The notes under the pieces: generated by a model
Database searches by the model: none
The model's input: the letters and a program-made list of their open reading frames with translations, nothing else
What the model was told of the DNA's origin: nothing
Program-made: the position numbers and the translations under genes
Assembly: GCF_002368415.1 (NCBI RefSeq)
Contig: NZ_AP018290.1
Span: forward strand, 4,229,614-4,293,613
Length of the DNA stretch: 64,000 nucleotides
Direction: 5' to 3'
From: Calothrix sp. NIES-4105
GTDB taxonomy: Bacteria > Cyanobacteriota > Cyanobacteriia > Cyanobacteriales > Nostocaceae
Shown here: one piece after another, positions 54,132 to 63,882 of the stretch
Numbering within the stretch: position 1 is the stretch's first letter
How the letters are laid out: each line of letters begins with the position of its first letter

Positions 54132-55895
54132 TTACTGTCGATTTTGAGGTACTTGTGCGGTTTGTATAGACTGCATTAACTGTGAAAGAGCGTATTGTAA
54201 ATGTACACCTGGGTCTATTGCTACCCAACCTTCGGGTGTTAGCTGACGGACTTCAAAGTGTAGGTGGGGGCCTGTGGAGTTTCCTGTGCTGCCAACTAAA
54301 CCAATGACTGTTCCTTGCTGTACCCATTGACCTGGTTGAACGTAGAGTTGCGACATGTGTCCGTAAAGCGTTTGGACGGCGCCGTTATGGTTGAGAACGG
54401 CTGTTAAACCGTAACCACCAATAAAGTCAGCAACTTCGACTTGACCTGTGAATGCGGCAATAACTGGTGTACCCATTGCTGCACCTAAGTCTGTACCGGA
54501 GTGGAATCTCGTCTCACCTGTAATTGGATGATTTCGCCAACCAAATATGGAAGTGATTGATGCTGGTATTGATAGAGGGAATATTAATCCGTTGGGGTTG
54601 TAAGCAATTGTAGGGCCTGAATAAGCTACGCGCGGCAATGTTGATTCTAATGGTATGTTATATGCCACTCTACTATCGCGCGGCGCCACGTTTACTGCGT
54701 TTACAGGTGGTGGTAGTGCTACTCCATCTGTTGTGCTAGTACCTAGTGGTATGGGTGATGACGCAAAATTACTCGGAGAAGGAATAAATCGATTAGGGTG
54801 ATAGGTGTTTTTGTTCGATGATGCAGTTGCTATAGATAATGGCGCGCGGGGTATACTGCGAGTTACATTAACAGTATTTTGATTATCTACATCACTGGTG
54901 CTGCGATTGGTTGCTGCAATTCGAGTACGCCAACTAGCTTGACCACTGGTTTTGTCGGTGTTTGTTGAGTTTGTTGTACTAGTTATAGCAGGGCGCCTTA
55001 CATTTACTGCACTTGCTACGCTAATATTTTGACTCTTTCTAATCCAGCTTGGCTTACTTGCTCGTGCGGTATTATTATCGTTGTCCCCGTTAGAAGCTGT
55101 TAAACGTCTTCTTAGCGAAGCAGTAATAGGTGTCTTGAAACAATCGGCACGTACTCCTCCCGCAGCTAAAATGGCACGGCAACCGCTTGAACGCTCGGTT
55201 AAAATTACTGCGTTTGGTGATTCGTATTTGGCTGTGTTTCCTCCACTATAGTCTGTAGGGTCAATATAAGCGTTGTTGTAATCTTTAACTGGCTTATCTG
55301 TATCAGTTGTATTGACTGGTTGACTATTTTGTGATACTTCAGGTAACTTATCTGGTACTTGAGTGTTTTGTTCGCGCTTAGATTCTCTAGGTTGTGATGT
55401 CGCCTCAATACTTCTACGAATACGCACAGAAGGCGTTTCAATACGTGTAGACTCAGCAATTTTAGGTCTTAACTTTCTTATTGGTGGAATTTCTTGTGCT
55501 GACTCGTTTTGATTTTTTTTCCGAGCTTGGCGCAAACGTTGTATTGCTTCTGATGTTTGATTTGAAGTACGTATTCTTGGAGAGTTCTCCGATTGCGCTT
55601 GCACATTTCTTTTTAATCTCTCACGCAGCCTAGCACGACGCGATGAAAATTCGTTTTGATTTGATGATTGTTTTGACGGGGTGGTGTTCCGCTCTATGGT
55701 AATATTTGGTGCTGAGTCTCTGGAAGATTGCGTATTTTCCGTAGTTGGCACAATATTATCAATTGCTGATTCTGTTTGAGCTAGTACAAAACCACTGCTC
55801 ATTAGACTAATACTACTTAGCCAACAGAGACTTTGGGCGCCTAGAGAGCGATACCATAAGGCTTTGGAGTTACGGGCGTTTTTGCGCTGCGTCAT
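54132..55895 (-). CDS. Secreted M23 (LytM-type) peptidase with long disordered region
   Basis: 587 residues. A signal peptide at residues 20-40 (SLCWLSSISLMSSGFVLAQ) is followed by about 400 residues of Ser/Thr/Asn/Arg-rich low complexity (RRARLRERLKRNVQAQSEN and similar), then an M23 domain. RFHSGTDLGAAMGTPVIAAF holds the first zinc His and Asp, TLYGHMSQL a catalytic His and GPHLHFEVR the last. All M23 zinc and catalytic residues are present, so it can act as a peptidoglycan endopeptidase in cell-wall remodelling or cell separation. It is monocistronic. The basic disordered region may bind the wall. Confidence 0.9.
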   Translation of the reverse strand: MTQRKNARNSKALWYRSLGAQSLCWLSSISLMSSGFVLAQTESAIDNIVPTTENTQSSRDSAPNITIERNTTPSKQSSNQNEFSSRRARLRERLKRNVQAQSENSPRIRTSNQTSEAIQRLRQARKKNQNESAQEIPPIRKLRPKIAESTRIETPSVRIRRSIEATSQPRESKREQNTQVPDKLPEVSQNSQPVNTTDTDKPVKDYNNAYIDPTDYSGGNTAKYESPNAVILTERSSGCRAILAAGGVRADCFKTPITASLRRRLTASNGDNDNNTARASKPSWIRKSQNISVASAVNVRRPAITSTTNSTNTDKTSGQASWRTRIAATNRSTSDVDNQNTVNVTRSIPRAPLSIATASSNKNTYHPNRFIPSPSNFASSPIPLGTSTTDGVALPPPVNAVNVAPRDSRVAYNIPLESTLPRVAYSGPTIAYNPNGLIFPLSIPASITSIFGWRNHPITGETRFHSGTDLGAAMGTPVIAAFTGQVEVADFIGGYGLTAVLNHNGAVQTLYGHMSQLYVQPGQWVQQGTVIGLVGSTGNSTGPHLHFEVRQLTPEGWVAIDPGVHLQYALSQLMQSIQTAQVPQNRQ

Positions 55896-56030
55896 GTGTT
55901 CTACTAGTATACTTGGGGTGATTAGTTGTCAAAAGGATTGATTTTGTGGTTGACCTTCAGTTGATAGTTTAGAAGCTTAAATTATATTCATATATTACAT
56001 TTAATTTGATTTAAATTTGATTCATTTTGC

Positions 56031-56828
56031 TCAAGAATTGCCATAGCCCAAACTGATTGTACCTGGAGATAAGAATAAATCTGGTGTATCTACTGATTTT
56101 GAATCAAAAGTTTCCATGCGAACATGAAGACAGCCTGTAGATGTTACCCCGACTACAGTACCCGAAAGATCTTCCAGGCAAACTCCTTCTCCAATATTTG
56201 TCAGCAAACTAGTGTATTTAGGCAAGAGTACATCTACTCCATCTTGGTCAAGGCATTCAATACCGGATTCTATACCAAGTAGAACCTTGGTGGCGAGCAT
56301 TTCAATATTAAGTATTTCTTTAATCCCTTGCTGTTGCCATGATTGCAAATTAATGCCCGTTTTGGGAACTTGGTTTGTAAAGTTTATACCTACACCTATC
56401 ACACAAGAGCTAATTTTGCCATGATTTATTTTTGTTTCAGTCAAAATACCTCCCAGTTTCAATTTATTTAAGACTAAATCATTAGGCCATTTAATCTCAA
56501 CAGGGATGTTACTATTTCGCAATTGTTTAGTAATTCCCCATGCAGTGGCAAAAGTTAATTGGTAACTATCGCGCGCTTCAATGTTCGGTGCAATTGCTAC
56601 TGATATATATAAACCACCTTTAGATGATACCCACTGGCGCCCCCATTGTCCGCGTCCTGCTGTTTGTTGCTCGGCAATAACTACACATCCATGTTCGTTA
56701 CCTTGTTGCATTAATTCCCATAGCACTTGGTTTGTAGAGGTGACGCAAGAGTACAAATGTAGCGAAAAGGGTAAGTAATGACTTTGACGCGCGTCTAAAG
56801 CTGCTTCTATTGTTTGTTTATCAAGCAC
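56031..56828 (-). CDS. birA: Biotin--[acetyl-CoA-carboxylase] ligase
   Basis: 265 residues starting at GTG (MLDKQTIEAALDARQSHYLP). TAGRGQWGRQWVSSKGGLYI is the biotin/ATP signature (GRGRxGRxW), IKWPNDLVLNKLKLGGIL the core Lys motif and VIGVGINFTNQVP the family strand. The helix-turn-helix repressor domain of E. coli BirA is missing, so it is a single-function group I ligase that loads biotin on acetyl-CoA carboxylase and does not regulate transcription. It is monocistronic with normal length. Confidence 0.94.
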   Translation of the reverse strand: MLDKQTIEAALDARQSHYLPFSLHLYSCVTSTNQVLWELMQQGNEHGCVVIAEQQTAGRGQWGRQWVSSKGGLYISVAIAPNIEARDSYQLTFATAWGITKQLRNSNIPVEIKWPNDLVLNKLKLGGILTETKINHGKISSCVIGVGINFTNQVPKTGINLQSWQQQGIKEILNIEMLATKVLLGIESGIECLDQDGVDVLLPKYTSLLTNIGEGVCLEDLSGTVVGVTSTGCLHVRMETFDSKSVDTPDLFLSPGTISLGYGNS

Positions 56829-57098
56829 AGCAGTTAATACAATTAGGACGCTTGCTAAATTAACACATAAATTCGTGATTAAAGACTATTGGTTCAATAT
56901 AGGTTTGATATTTATATATTTTTTCAGGATAGGCACCATCATTGCATAAGTGATTTTGATTGGCTCCTAATTGTATGTGTATGGATAGAGACGCTCTGAT
57001 GAACATGGCGCCTTGGAGGACAACTCTCACCGAATAACAAGACGAATAATTATTTGTTCAATACATCTTTGATAACTTAGAAGTTATACAGGTTAAAT

Positions 57099-59183
57099 AT
57101 GCTACTTGACACACAACTTCAACAAAAACAAGACATGGTAAAGAGCTTAGATTTACTGGAACGCAAGTCAACCCACTTTGTCTTATGGCGACCTGGTGTT
57201 ACTAATCCAGCACCCAAACTCTTTATTGGACTTACTACCCAACCGATATCTCAATTCAAAGAAATTCCTCTCGTTCATGCGGCTGAATTCCCTGATTTAT
57301 GGCAAATACCTGCTGCTGATTGTGATTTAAAAGATGGTCAGGTCTATTATTACTGGTTTAAAGTCCGTAACACCGAACCTTATGATGCAGGTAATACCAA
57401 CCAGGTTCTTTACTGCACCGACCCTATGGCATATACTATTGACCGCCGTGCTATAGCTCCTGTACCCCAAGATGTGCCTCCTGGCTTGACAGGCGCCTCT
57501 AATAATGACCCAGCGGGTGTTATTCTATACCAAGATGTCAAGTTAGTTCCTTGTGACCCAGATGGGCGAACGGCAAATTGGAGTAATGACCCTGACCCAA
57601 GCTCTTTACCTGCAAACAACAAGCTGGTTATTTATGAACTACCCACTCGCTGGACTCGCATTACCTCTCGCAATAGTATCGCAATTGGAAATGGTACTTT
57701 TCAAGATGTCTTAGCCCTTCTCGTTTCGGAACAAAAAGCCCCAACATTCGCTACAGTCGCTGCTTTGAATAACCGTGCCCATCTGGTAGAGTTGGGTATT
57801 AACGCTTTAGAATTGTTACCTCCAGCTGACAGCAACCAGCAGGAAACATGGGGTTACGGAACTGCAAACTTTTTTGCTGCTAGTTATTACCTTGGTTTAC
57901 CGGATGGAAAGACGGAACCAACAGCATCTTTTGATTTTAGTTTACTAATTAATACTTGTCATCAAAACGGGATACGCTTTTTTAAAGATGCGGTTATGGC
58001 GTTTTGTACAGATATGCCTTATCGCGATATTAACTACGTCGATTTTCTGATTAAGTATACCCGTTCAGACGACCCTAATCATGACCCAGAACAGGGAGGA
58101 CGCGATGGTTTTGGCGGAGATTTAATTAAGTACCGCTATCAAGTTGAAGGTTACAATCCAATTACGGGTGAGAAATCGAAAATTTTTCCTTCGCGGGAGT
58201 TTATGAAGGCGTATATTTATCATTGGATGGATTACTTCCGTATCGATGGTCTGCGTCTTGATAGTGTTAATAACATCGATAATTACGATTTCTTACAAGA
58301 ATTGAAAGATTTCTCAAGGACTTTCTGGAAGCATCGGGGTGGACGGGATGATAATTTCCTTGTAGTTGGCGAAGAATTGAGCGTACCCTTAGCTCTTATC
58401 GAGCAAAATCGTCTTGATGGAATGTGGAACGAGAAGTTTAAACATATTATCCGCTCCGTGATACTTGGGCGCAATTGGTCGTCAGAAGCAAGTTTTGAGT
58501 GGAGCGTTCGCAAGATGATTGATTGCCGACTTTTGGGCTTCCGCGATGGCTCTCAGTGTGTAAATTATATAACTTCCCATGATGTTGGTGGTCAAGGGAA
58601 TGAACGCCTTTATAATTGGTTAGATTTTGCAGGTGTGTATGAAAAGGAACAACGCGCGAAGTTGGCTTTTGTTTGCTTAATAACTGCTGTTGGTATTCCT
58701 ATGATTCTTGCAGGTGATGAGTTTGTAGACCAAATGGATCTCGATATCTTTAGTGGTAATGTAAGTCAAGGCGATCGTGATTTTAGAAAACAAGTAGACC
58801 CAGTTAACTTTAGCCGTTTGGACGATGCTTGGCGAAGACGGGTATTTAATTATGTAGCTCGATTGGTTAAATTCCGAACTACCTCTAATGCACTTTCTAC
58901 GAATGACACTAATTTTATCCATATTGACTTTGAACAAGGCAAGCGTGTATTAGTTTGGCAACGGGGTACGGGGGACAATATAGTTGTTGTGGTAGCCAAT
59001 TTTTCTGATTGGGGTGTTGCAGATGCGGGAAATCCAAATGCACAGTATGTAATCCCTAACTTTCCTATGCTTCCCCAAGGTAAAAAGTGGCGCGAAATTA
59101 CACAAGACCGAGATGTACCTTGGGAATGGGCTGGTAAGGAGCCTCTATTTCCTTGGGAAGCAAAAGTGTATGCCACTATTTAG
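57099..59183 (+). CDS. GH13 alpha-amylase-family glycosidase
   Basis: 694 residues. An N-terminal beta domain (about 1-110, including YYYWFKVRNTEPYDAGNTNQ) is followed by the GH13 barrel: LVELGINALELLPPADSN for region near beta 2, YFRIDGLRLDSVNNID with the nucleophile Asp, FLVVGEELSVP with the acid/base Glu, and CVNYITSHDVGGQG with the third catalytic Asp. A C-terminal beta domain ends near VVVVANFSDWG. All three carboxylates are present. The N-terminal domain suggests pullulanase/branching-like action on alpha-glucans, but the subfamily is uncertain. No signal peptide, so it is probably for glycogen turnover. It stands alone. Confidence 0.9.
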   Translation: MLLDTQLQQKQDMVKSLDLLERKSTHFVLWRPGVTNPAPKLFIGLTTQPISQFKEIPLVHAAEFPDLWQIPAADCDLKDGQVYYYWFKVRNTEPYDAGNTNQVLYCTDPMAYTIDRRAIAPVPQDVPPGLTGASNNDPAGVILYQDVKLVPCDPDGRTANWSNDPDPSSLPANNKLVIYELPTRWTRITSRNSIAIGNGTFQDVLALLVSEQKAPTFATVAALNNRAHLVELGINALELLPPADSNQQETWGYGTANFFAASYYLGLPDGKTEPTASFDFSLLINTCHQNGIRFFKDAVMAFCTDMPYRDINYVDFLIKYTRSDDPNHDPEQGGRDGFGGDLIKYRYQVEGYNPITGEKSKIFPSREFMKAYIYHWMDYFRIDGLRLDSVNNIDNYDFLQELKDFSRTFWKHRGGRDDNFLVVGEELSVPLALIEQNRLDGMWNEKFKHIIRSVILGRNWSSEASFEWSVRKMIDCRLLGFRDGSQCVNYITSHDVGGQGNERLYNWLDFAGVYEKEQRAKLAFVCLITAVGIPMILAGDEFVDQMDLDIFSGNVSQGDRDFRKQVDPVNFSRLDDAWRRRVFNYVARLVKFRTTSNALSTNDTNFIHIDFEQGKRVLVWQRGTGDNIVVVVANFSDWGVADAGNPNAQYVIPNFPMLPQGKKWREITQDRDVPWEWAGKEPLFPWEAKVYATI

Positions 59184-59323
59184 TAATTAGTTTGAGAATA
59201 ATTTTTTAATAAGGGCTAGAGCAACAACTACGAACTTACCTATTGAGGTAGTGTAAAATTTACGACTATCAAGATAAACTTGTTTGGCGCGGTTATACTT
59301 TATTTTTTGGGGTTAAGTTAACG

Positions 59324-60124
59324 ATGCATGAATGGCAGTGGAGTACTTGGCAAGAATTGCCGTATTTAACTTGTAGTTTGCTTGATGGGTTTCCACACGG
59401 ATTTTTTACTCAACAGTTTGTAGGAAGACCACCGTTAGAGTTAACGCATGTACTACATAGTGAAGCTTCAGGATATCGCCTTAAGCAGGTACATGGTAAT
59501 GTTGTTTTAACGCCAGAAGAGATTATTAATAAGTTAGCAACAGGTGGCGATGATGTTGAGGCAGGTTCTGATTCGGCGCTTGTACATGGTGATGGTATAG
59601 CTAGTGATAAGTCTAATCAAGCTGTATGGGTAGCGAGTGCAGATTGTACACCTGCATTAATTGCTGATATTAAAACTGGCGCCGTTGCTGCTGTACATGC
59701 GGGATGGCGTGGCACTGCACAAAAAATTATACCTATGGCTATTGGGCGCCTGGTTTCTCAAGGCAGTAGGTTGGAAGATTTACGTATTGCACTTGGGCCA
59801 GCTATAGCGGGTGAAGTCTATCAAGTTTCAAGACAAACTGCTGCTCTTGTTGGCGCCACAATATTATCAGGTGATGAAGATTATATTGTAGAAACTTTAT
59901 TAGAACAACAGAACTCACCAATACTCAATGACCCTGAACCAGATAAAGTCCGCTTAGATGTACGAAGAGTAAACGTACTACAAATGGAAAATATGGGAAT
60001 TAGTGCCGAACAAATAGCCGTCGCTCCCTACTGCACTTTTCAAACTCCTGAATACTTCTTCTCCTACCGTCGCGAAAAAGAAAAGAAAATCCAATGGTCA
60101 GGAATAGTGAGTAGAAAGTGCTGA
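59324..60124 (+). CDS. pgeF: Peptidoglycan editing factor PgeF (YfiH/laccase-domain family)
   Basis: 266 residues. YRLKQVHGNVVL gives the first zinc His, WVASADCTPALIAD the Cys, AAVHAGWRGTAQ the second His, and the family strand ALGPAIAGEVYQVS follows, with PYCTFQTPEYFFSYRRE near the end. PgeF cleaves wrongly amidated or Ser-containing peptidoglycan precursors; older annotations call it multicopper polyphenol oxidase. It is full length. The last few codons (SRKC) are encoded by the adjoining GTGCTGAG repeat. It is convergent with the decayed kinase gene. Confidence 0.93.
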   Translation: MHEWQWSTWQELPYLTCSLLDGFPHGFFTQQFVGRPPLELTHVLHSEASGYRLKQVHGNVVLTPEEIINKLATGGDDVEAGSDSALVHGDGIASDKSNQAVWVASADCTPALIADIKTGAVAAVHAGWRGTAQKIIPMAIGRLVSQGSRLEDLRIALGPAIAGEVYQVSRQTAALVGATILSGDEDYIVETLLEQQNSPILNDPEPDKVRLDVRRVNVLQMENMGISAEQIAVAPYCTFQTPEYFFSYRREKEKKIQWSGIVSRKC

Positions 60125-60175
60125 GTACTGAGTGCTGAGTATTAGTTACTCAGCACTCAGCACTTTTAACTCAGC
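60115..60175. terminator. Repeat-derived hairpin between convergent genes
   Basis: AAAGTGCTGAGTACTGAGTG on the left pairs with ACTCAGCACTCAGCACTTTT on the right around an ATTAGTT loop. Convergent with pgeF (plus) and the kinase remnant (minus), both of whose stop codons lie in or next to it. The A-run/T-run flanks make it a fair two-way terminator candidate. Confidence 0.55.
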
Positions 60176-61613
60176 ACTCTTTTTTAACCAATTTTCTATT
60201 TCTTGCGCTAACCATCTGCGTTCAGGCTCGGTTAAATTAGTATACTGGTTAAAATTCAGTAGAGTAATGCCAGACGCTATTAACAATAGTTATGGTCTAG
60301 GTTCTTTATACTTTAAATTTAATTCAATTTTGACCGGAGATATTGTACTTCTATCTACGAAATATTTACGGTGCCATTTTAACCAAAGTATTTGATGAAT
60401 TATAGTTATATATTGTGCTGTCATTAATATGTGTGTTTGCTTGAATAAACCCCATGCAATTAAATAAAATAGAATTGCAAAAGCAGATATTTGAAAAATT
60501 GAGTAAAATCAAGTTCCAGTTGGTGGCAATATGTTAAATGAATATATAAAACCAATCTCCGAAAAAGGAATCCCTAAAGTTAAAGGTGTGAGTATGGAAA
60601 TAATAGCGATTAAGCCAACACCAAAGCCTTTTGGGGGCATAATAATTTCTAACTTATCGTCTGTTTTACTCAAAGCGATTTGTGTGCTAGATGGTTTATC
60701 TAATAATTGCTGTTTACTAATTGCTTTCGTTCTCGGTGGGGAATTATCGATAGCTGCAAGAGCTAAATGTGCCGACGAAAATCTTTGGTTTAAGCTTGGT
60801 TCTGTCATCCATTCTAACCAGTCGGCTAATTCTGGAGTAATATCAGCGAGTTGTCTAAATTGAATTTGCAAGTCCTGCTGAGGTAGCTCGGTTGGATGCA
60901 TCCCAGTTACTAAATATATTAAAGTGGCGCCAAAACTATATAAATCTGATGCTGGTTTAGTTCTACCACCAAATTGTTCAGGTGGCATGTATCCATAAGT
61001 TCCTACTACTGTAATTGTGCCACCTTCTTGCGCTGCTATATTTTGCACTGAGCCAAAGTCTACTAAATATACTGGACCAATGCTGTTACCTGAACGGTTT
61101 GTAAGTAGTATATTACTTGGTTTGATATCACGGTGAATTATACGCGGTTCTTGGTTATGTAGATAAGTTAGTATTTCTAATACAGCGCACGCAAATTCCT
61201 TTACTTCAGTTGAACTAAATCTTCTCCCTGCTTCTACATGTTGTTCTAGCGATTTTGCGTCAACATAAGTTTGGACTAAACCAAAACCTTTATCATTAGC
61301 TGTATCAAACTCAAAATAATCTAGATATTGAGGAATTGCTGGAGGTTTGTACGAGCGCGCAACTTCGATTTCCTTCTTCAATCTCAAAGTAGTCAATATA
61401 ACTAGGAATTGCGGGATGTGCAAGTGATTTGAGCGTTTCTGCTTCCCGTTCAAATAATTTTAAATCTTCCCAAACGAAATCGCTGCTGAAACTTAGCAAC
61501 TTGATAATGACCATCTGCCCGGTTTGAATGTCCCTTGCTAGTACAGTTTTTCTACCAGCTTTTTTACTTAGTTGCTTGTGTATCTCGTAGCGTTGCAAAA
61601 TTCGCTCGCTCAT
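60146..61613 (-). pseudogene. Ser/Thr protein kinase gene, decayed
   Basis: The ATG at 61613 (MSERILQRYEIHKQLSKKAG) opens a kinase frame that reaches HPAIPSYIDYFEIE and then drops out of frame. The next frame restarts with PAIPQYLDYFEFD, a second version of the same segment 73 bp away, so an imperfect duplication breaks the gene. The rest of the kinase is intact: HRDIKPSNILL, VYLVDFGSVQN, and VVGTYGYMPPEQFGG. After a membrane span (GVGLIAIISILTPLTLG) come in-frame stops TGA (60509) and TAA (60290). Between and after them the same frame still encodes family-like sequence, ending ERRWLAQEIENWLKK and TAA at 60146. At least three lesions, so a true pseudogene. Confidence 0.87.
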
Positions 61614-61825
61614 TTGCCTTCCTGTGATCAGGTTATACATTAGTTGTATTGCAGTTTATGTGTAGCTACTAAGTGGCGCCTGTATATTGTATGTAAAGTT
61701 ATTTTGAAGTTTTGAAAAATACTGAGGTAGTAGATTAAAACTCAGTCATGTTAGTATTGCAGATTGCCGTAACTAAGGTTTAAAGCTTTAAATATAATAA
61801 ATGCCCTTATTGCAATGGAGCTTGA

Positions 61826-62680
61826 ATGTCGCAACAGCAACAAAATACCCAATCTCGGTTGGGATGGTCATTACAGGAACGAAATCCTACGTTTATCAAT
61901 TTCTTGATGCCAATTTGGGAGTTGCTGTATCGCTATTACTTTCGTGTACAAACCAGTGGTTGGGAAAATATACCTAGTCAAGGTAATGTTTTGCTCGTCG
62001 GTTCGCATAATGGTGGTATTGCGGCGCCTGATATGCATATGATGATGTACGACTGGTTTCGTCGCTTTGGTGCGGAACGTCCGGTTTATGGGTTGATGCA
62101 TCCCAAAGCTTGGCAAGTTAGTCCTGAGACAGGTCAAATAGCTGCGAAAGTAGGTGCTATTATCGCACGTCCACGTATTGCTGCTGCTGCACTGCGTAGT
62201 GGCGCCAGTTTATTAGTATACCCTGGTGGTCCTCAAGATTTATTTCGACTGCATTCACTGCGTCATCAAATATATTTTGCCGGAAGACAAGGTTTTATTA
62301 AGCTAGCACTGCGTGAAAATGTACCTATTGTTCCCGTTATTTCTACTGGCGCCCATGATACATTAATTATTCTTTCAGATATATATCCCTTTGTTGAGCA
62401 AATACATAAAATGGGAATACCTTGGCTGTTTAATGTAGACCCTGAAGTTTTTCCTGTATATTTAGGCTTACCGTGGCTATTAGGAATTGGACCTTTACCA
62501 AATATCCCGTTACCCGTACAAATTCATACTAGAGTATGTCCACCTATTGTGTTTGAACGGTATGGTGCGGAAGCAGTGTTGGATAAAGTTTATGTTAATG
62601 ATTGTTATGAAATGGTTGTTAGTAAAATGCAGTATGAATTGGATATATTGGTGAAGGAAAGTCAATTAAATCCCCCCTAG
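61826..62680 (+). CDS. PlsC/DGAT-like acyltransferase
   Basis: 284 residues. GNVLLVGSHNGGIAAPDMHM is the acyltransferase motif I in the hemolysin/DGAT-like variant (HNGGxAAPD in place of HX4D), SLLVYPGGPQDLFR is motif III and VPIVPVISTG motif IV. There are no clear membrane spans except near the N-terminus (FINFLMPIWELLYRYYF). It probably acylates lysophosphatidate or another lipid acceptor. The last residues (LNPP) and the stop come from a CCCCCCTAG repeat. It is divergent from the kinase remnant. Confidence 0.87.
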   Translation: MSQQQQNTQSRLGWSLQERNPTFINFLMPIWELLYRYYFRVQTSGWENIPSQGNVLLVGSHNGGIAAPDMHMMMYDWFRRFGAERPVYGLMHPKAWQVSPETGQIAAKVGAIIARPRIAAAALRSGASLLVYPGGPQDLFRLHSLRHQIYFAGRQGFIKLALRENVPIVPVISTGAHDTLIILSDIYPFVEQIHKMGIPWLFNVDPEVFPVYLGLPWLLGIGPLPNIPLPVQIHTRVCPPIVFERYGAEAVLDKVYVNDCYEMVVSKMQYELDILVKESQLNPP

Positions 62681-62764
62681 CTTGATAAGGGGGGGACAAG
62701 AAGGGTCAGAGTCACTTTTTTACAACTAGTTACAAATGTCCTCTTAAGCCCCCCCTTCCACGCG

Positions 62765-62944
62765 GCTACCGTGTACACACATTTTTAAGAATCGCCTTAT
62801 TTACCCTCCTTTGTGACCTTTGTGTCTTTGTGGTTCCTTAAAAAATAAACCACGTAATCCGGACGATTTCCCGCAGGGAAGGCACAAAGAACACAAAGAA
62901 AGAAAAGAAAAGTAACGTATGAGAACTTGTGTGTACACCGTAGC
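62765..62944. mobile_element. MITE with GCTACCGTGTACACACA ends, copy 2
   Basis: 180 bp, the second copy of the element at 45637-45813, with one mismatch between its ends (GCTACCG against CGGTAGC written as CCGTAGC). The interior again has CTTTGTGACCTTTGTGTCTT and an inverted CACAAAGAACACAAAG. It is nested between two halves of CCCCCC/GGGGGG repeats, which may be the preferred target. Confidence 0.8.
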
Positions 62945-62973
62945 CTTATTAAGGGGGGGTTGGGGGGATCAAA

Positions 62974-63882
62974 TCATGATTTTAAACGTTTCTGTGCTGA
63001 TACAAGTAACCTTTGTGCATCTGTATAAGCAGTAGTACCAGGTTTAATAGTTTTTAACTGTTTAATCATATCTTGCAGTTGTAATACATATGATTCTCGA
63101 TTTGTTGGCGGGGATTGTGCTAAAAATTCAGCGCGGTTATAAATATCATCTAATGTTTCTGCGGCCGATGCCTCAAGTTGGATTCGGAATTTAATAACTT
63201 TAAGATTATTTTGATAAGTTTTAAGCAACTTCTGTGCTTCTCCATAACCAGGTTCGCCATTATCAATTGTTTCTAATTCATTTATTGCTTTATACCAAAA
63301 CTGTTCTATCTCTTGCCAAGTTTCAAGCGGATGCGGTGGTTTCTGCGAAGCTTTAGCAGCAGCAAATGCATATTGCTTCGCTTGCCCAATACGCGCGACA
63401 TTTTGCGTGAACCATTCTTTTTTATTTTCAAGCTGTTGATTTAAATCTTCCGCTTTCGCACGTAAGTGAGCATATTTATCATCATGAACCGTTTCAGTCT
63501 CAACATCCACATCGTAATGCTTGCTTCTTGCGCGCGAACGTTTTGACGAAGAACGCCTTCGCGATGATTTTCTCTCAACTTCTACACTAGTTTTAGTATA
63601 TGTAGTTGGTAGATACTCCAAATGCGCTTTAACTTCATTTAACTTAGTTTCGCTTAACTGCAAATGCTGTGGACTTGTAGCGTTTACAATTAATTGCTCT
63701 GCTTCTTTTAGTAATGCAGTAACTATTGCTTTGCGTTCGTCTACACTCAAGGCGCCGGACTGTTCGCTCGAAGTACTGTTGACAACAGAAGCATTAAGCA
63801 GCGAACAACCACTACCTAGCAAAGTCATAGACAATAAAGGAATTATTCCTGCGGTTGATATAAGCTTTTTAAAATTGAACAT
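62974..63882 (-). CDS. Lipoprotein with helical repeats, unknown function
   Basis: 302 residues. MFNFKKLISTAGIIPLLS then TLLGSGC is a lipobox signal (LGSGC), so the mature protein is lipid-anchored at Cys26. A basic Ser/Arg-rich stretch (KSSRRRSSSKRSRARSKHYD, about 108-127) interrupts long amphipathic helices before and after it (QLIVNATSPQHLQLSETKLN, and EPGYGEAQKLLKTYQNNLKV). It probably sits in the periplasm on the plasma or outer membrane. I do not recognise the family. Upstream sequence to the window end would hold its promoter. Confidence 0.75.
   Translation of the reverse strand: MFNFKKLISTAGIIPLLSMTLLGSGCSLLNASVVNSTSSEQSGALSVDERKAIVTALLKEAEQLIVNATSPQHLQLSETKLNEVKAHLEYLPTTYTKTSVEVERKSSRRRSSSKRSRARSKHYDVDVETETVHDDKYAHLRAKAEDLNQQLENKKEWFTQNVARIGQAKQYAFAAAKASQKPPHPLETWQEIEQFWYKAINELETIDNGEPGYGEAQKLLKTYQNNLKVIKFRIQLEASAAETLDDIYNRAEFLAQSPPTNRESYVLQLQDMIKQLKTIKPGTTAYTDAQRLLVSAQKRLKS

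Noticed and set aside
60132-60395. 87-residue plus-strand frame
   Set aside because: It is the antisense of the decayed kinase C-terminus, which reads as family-like protein on the minus strand.
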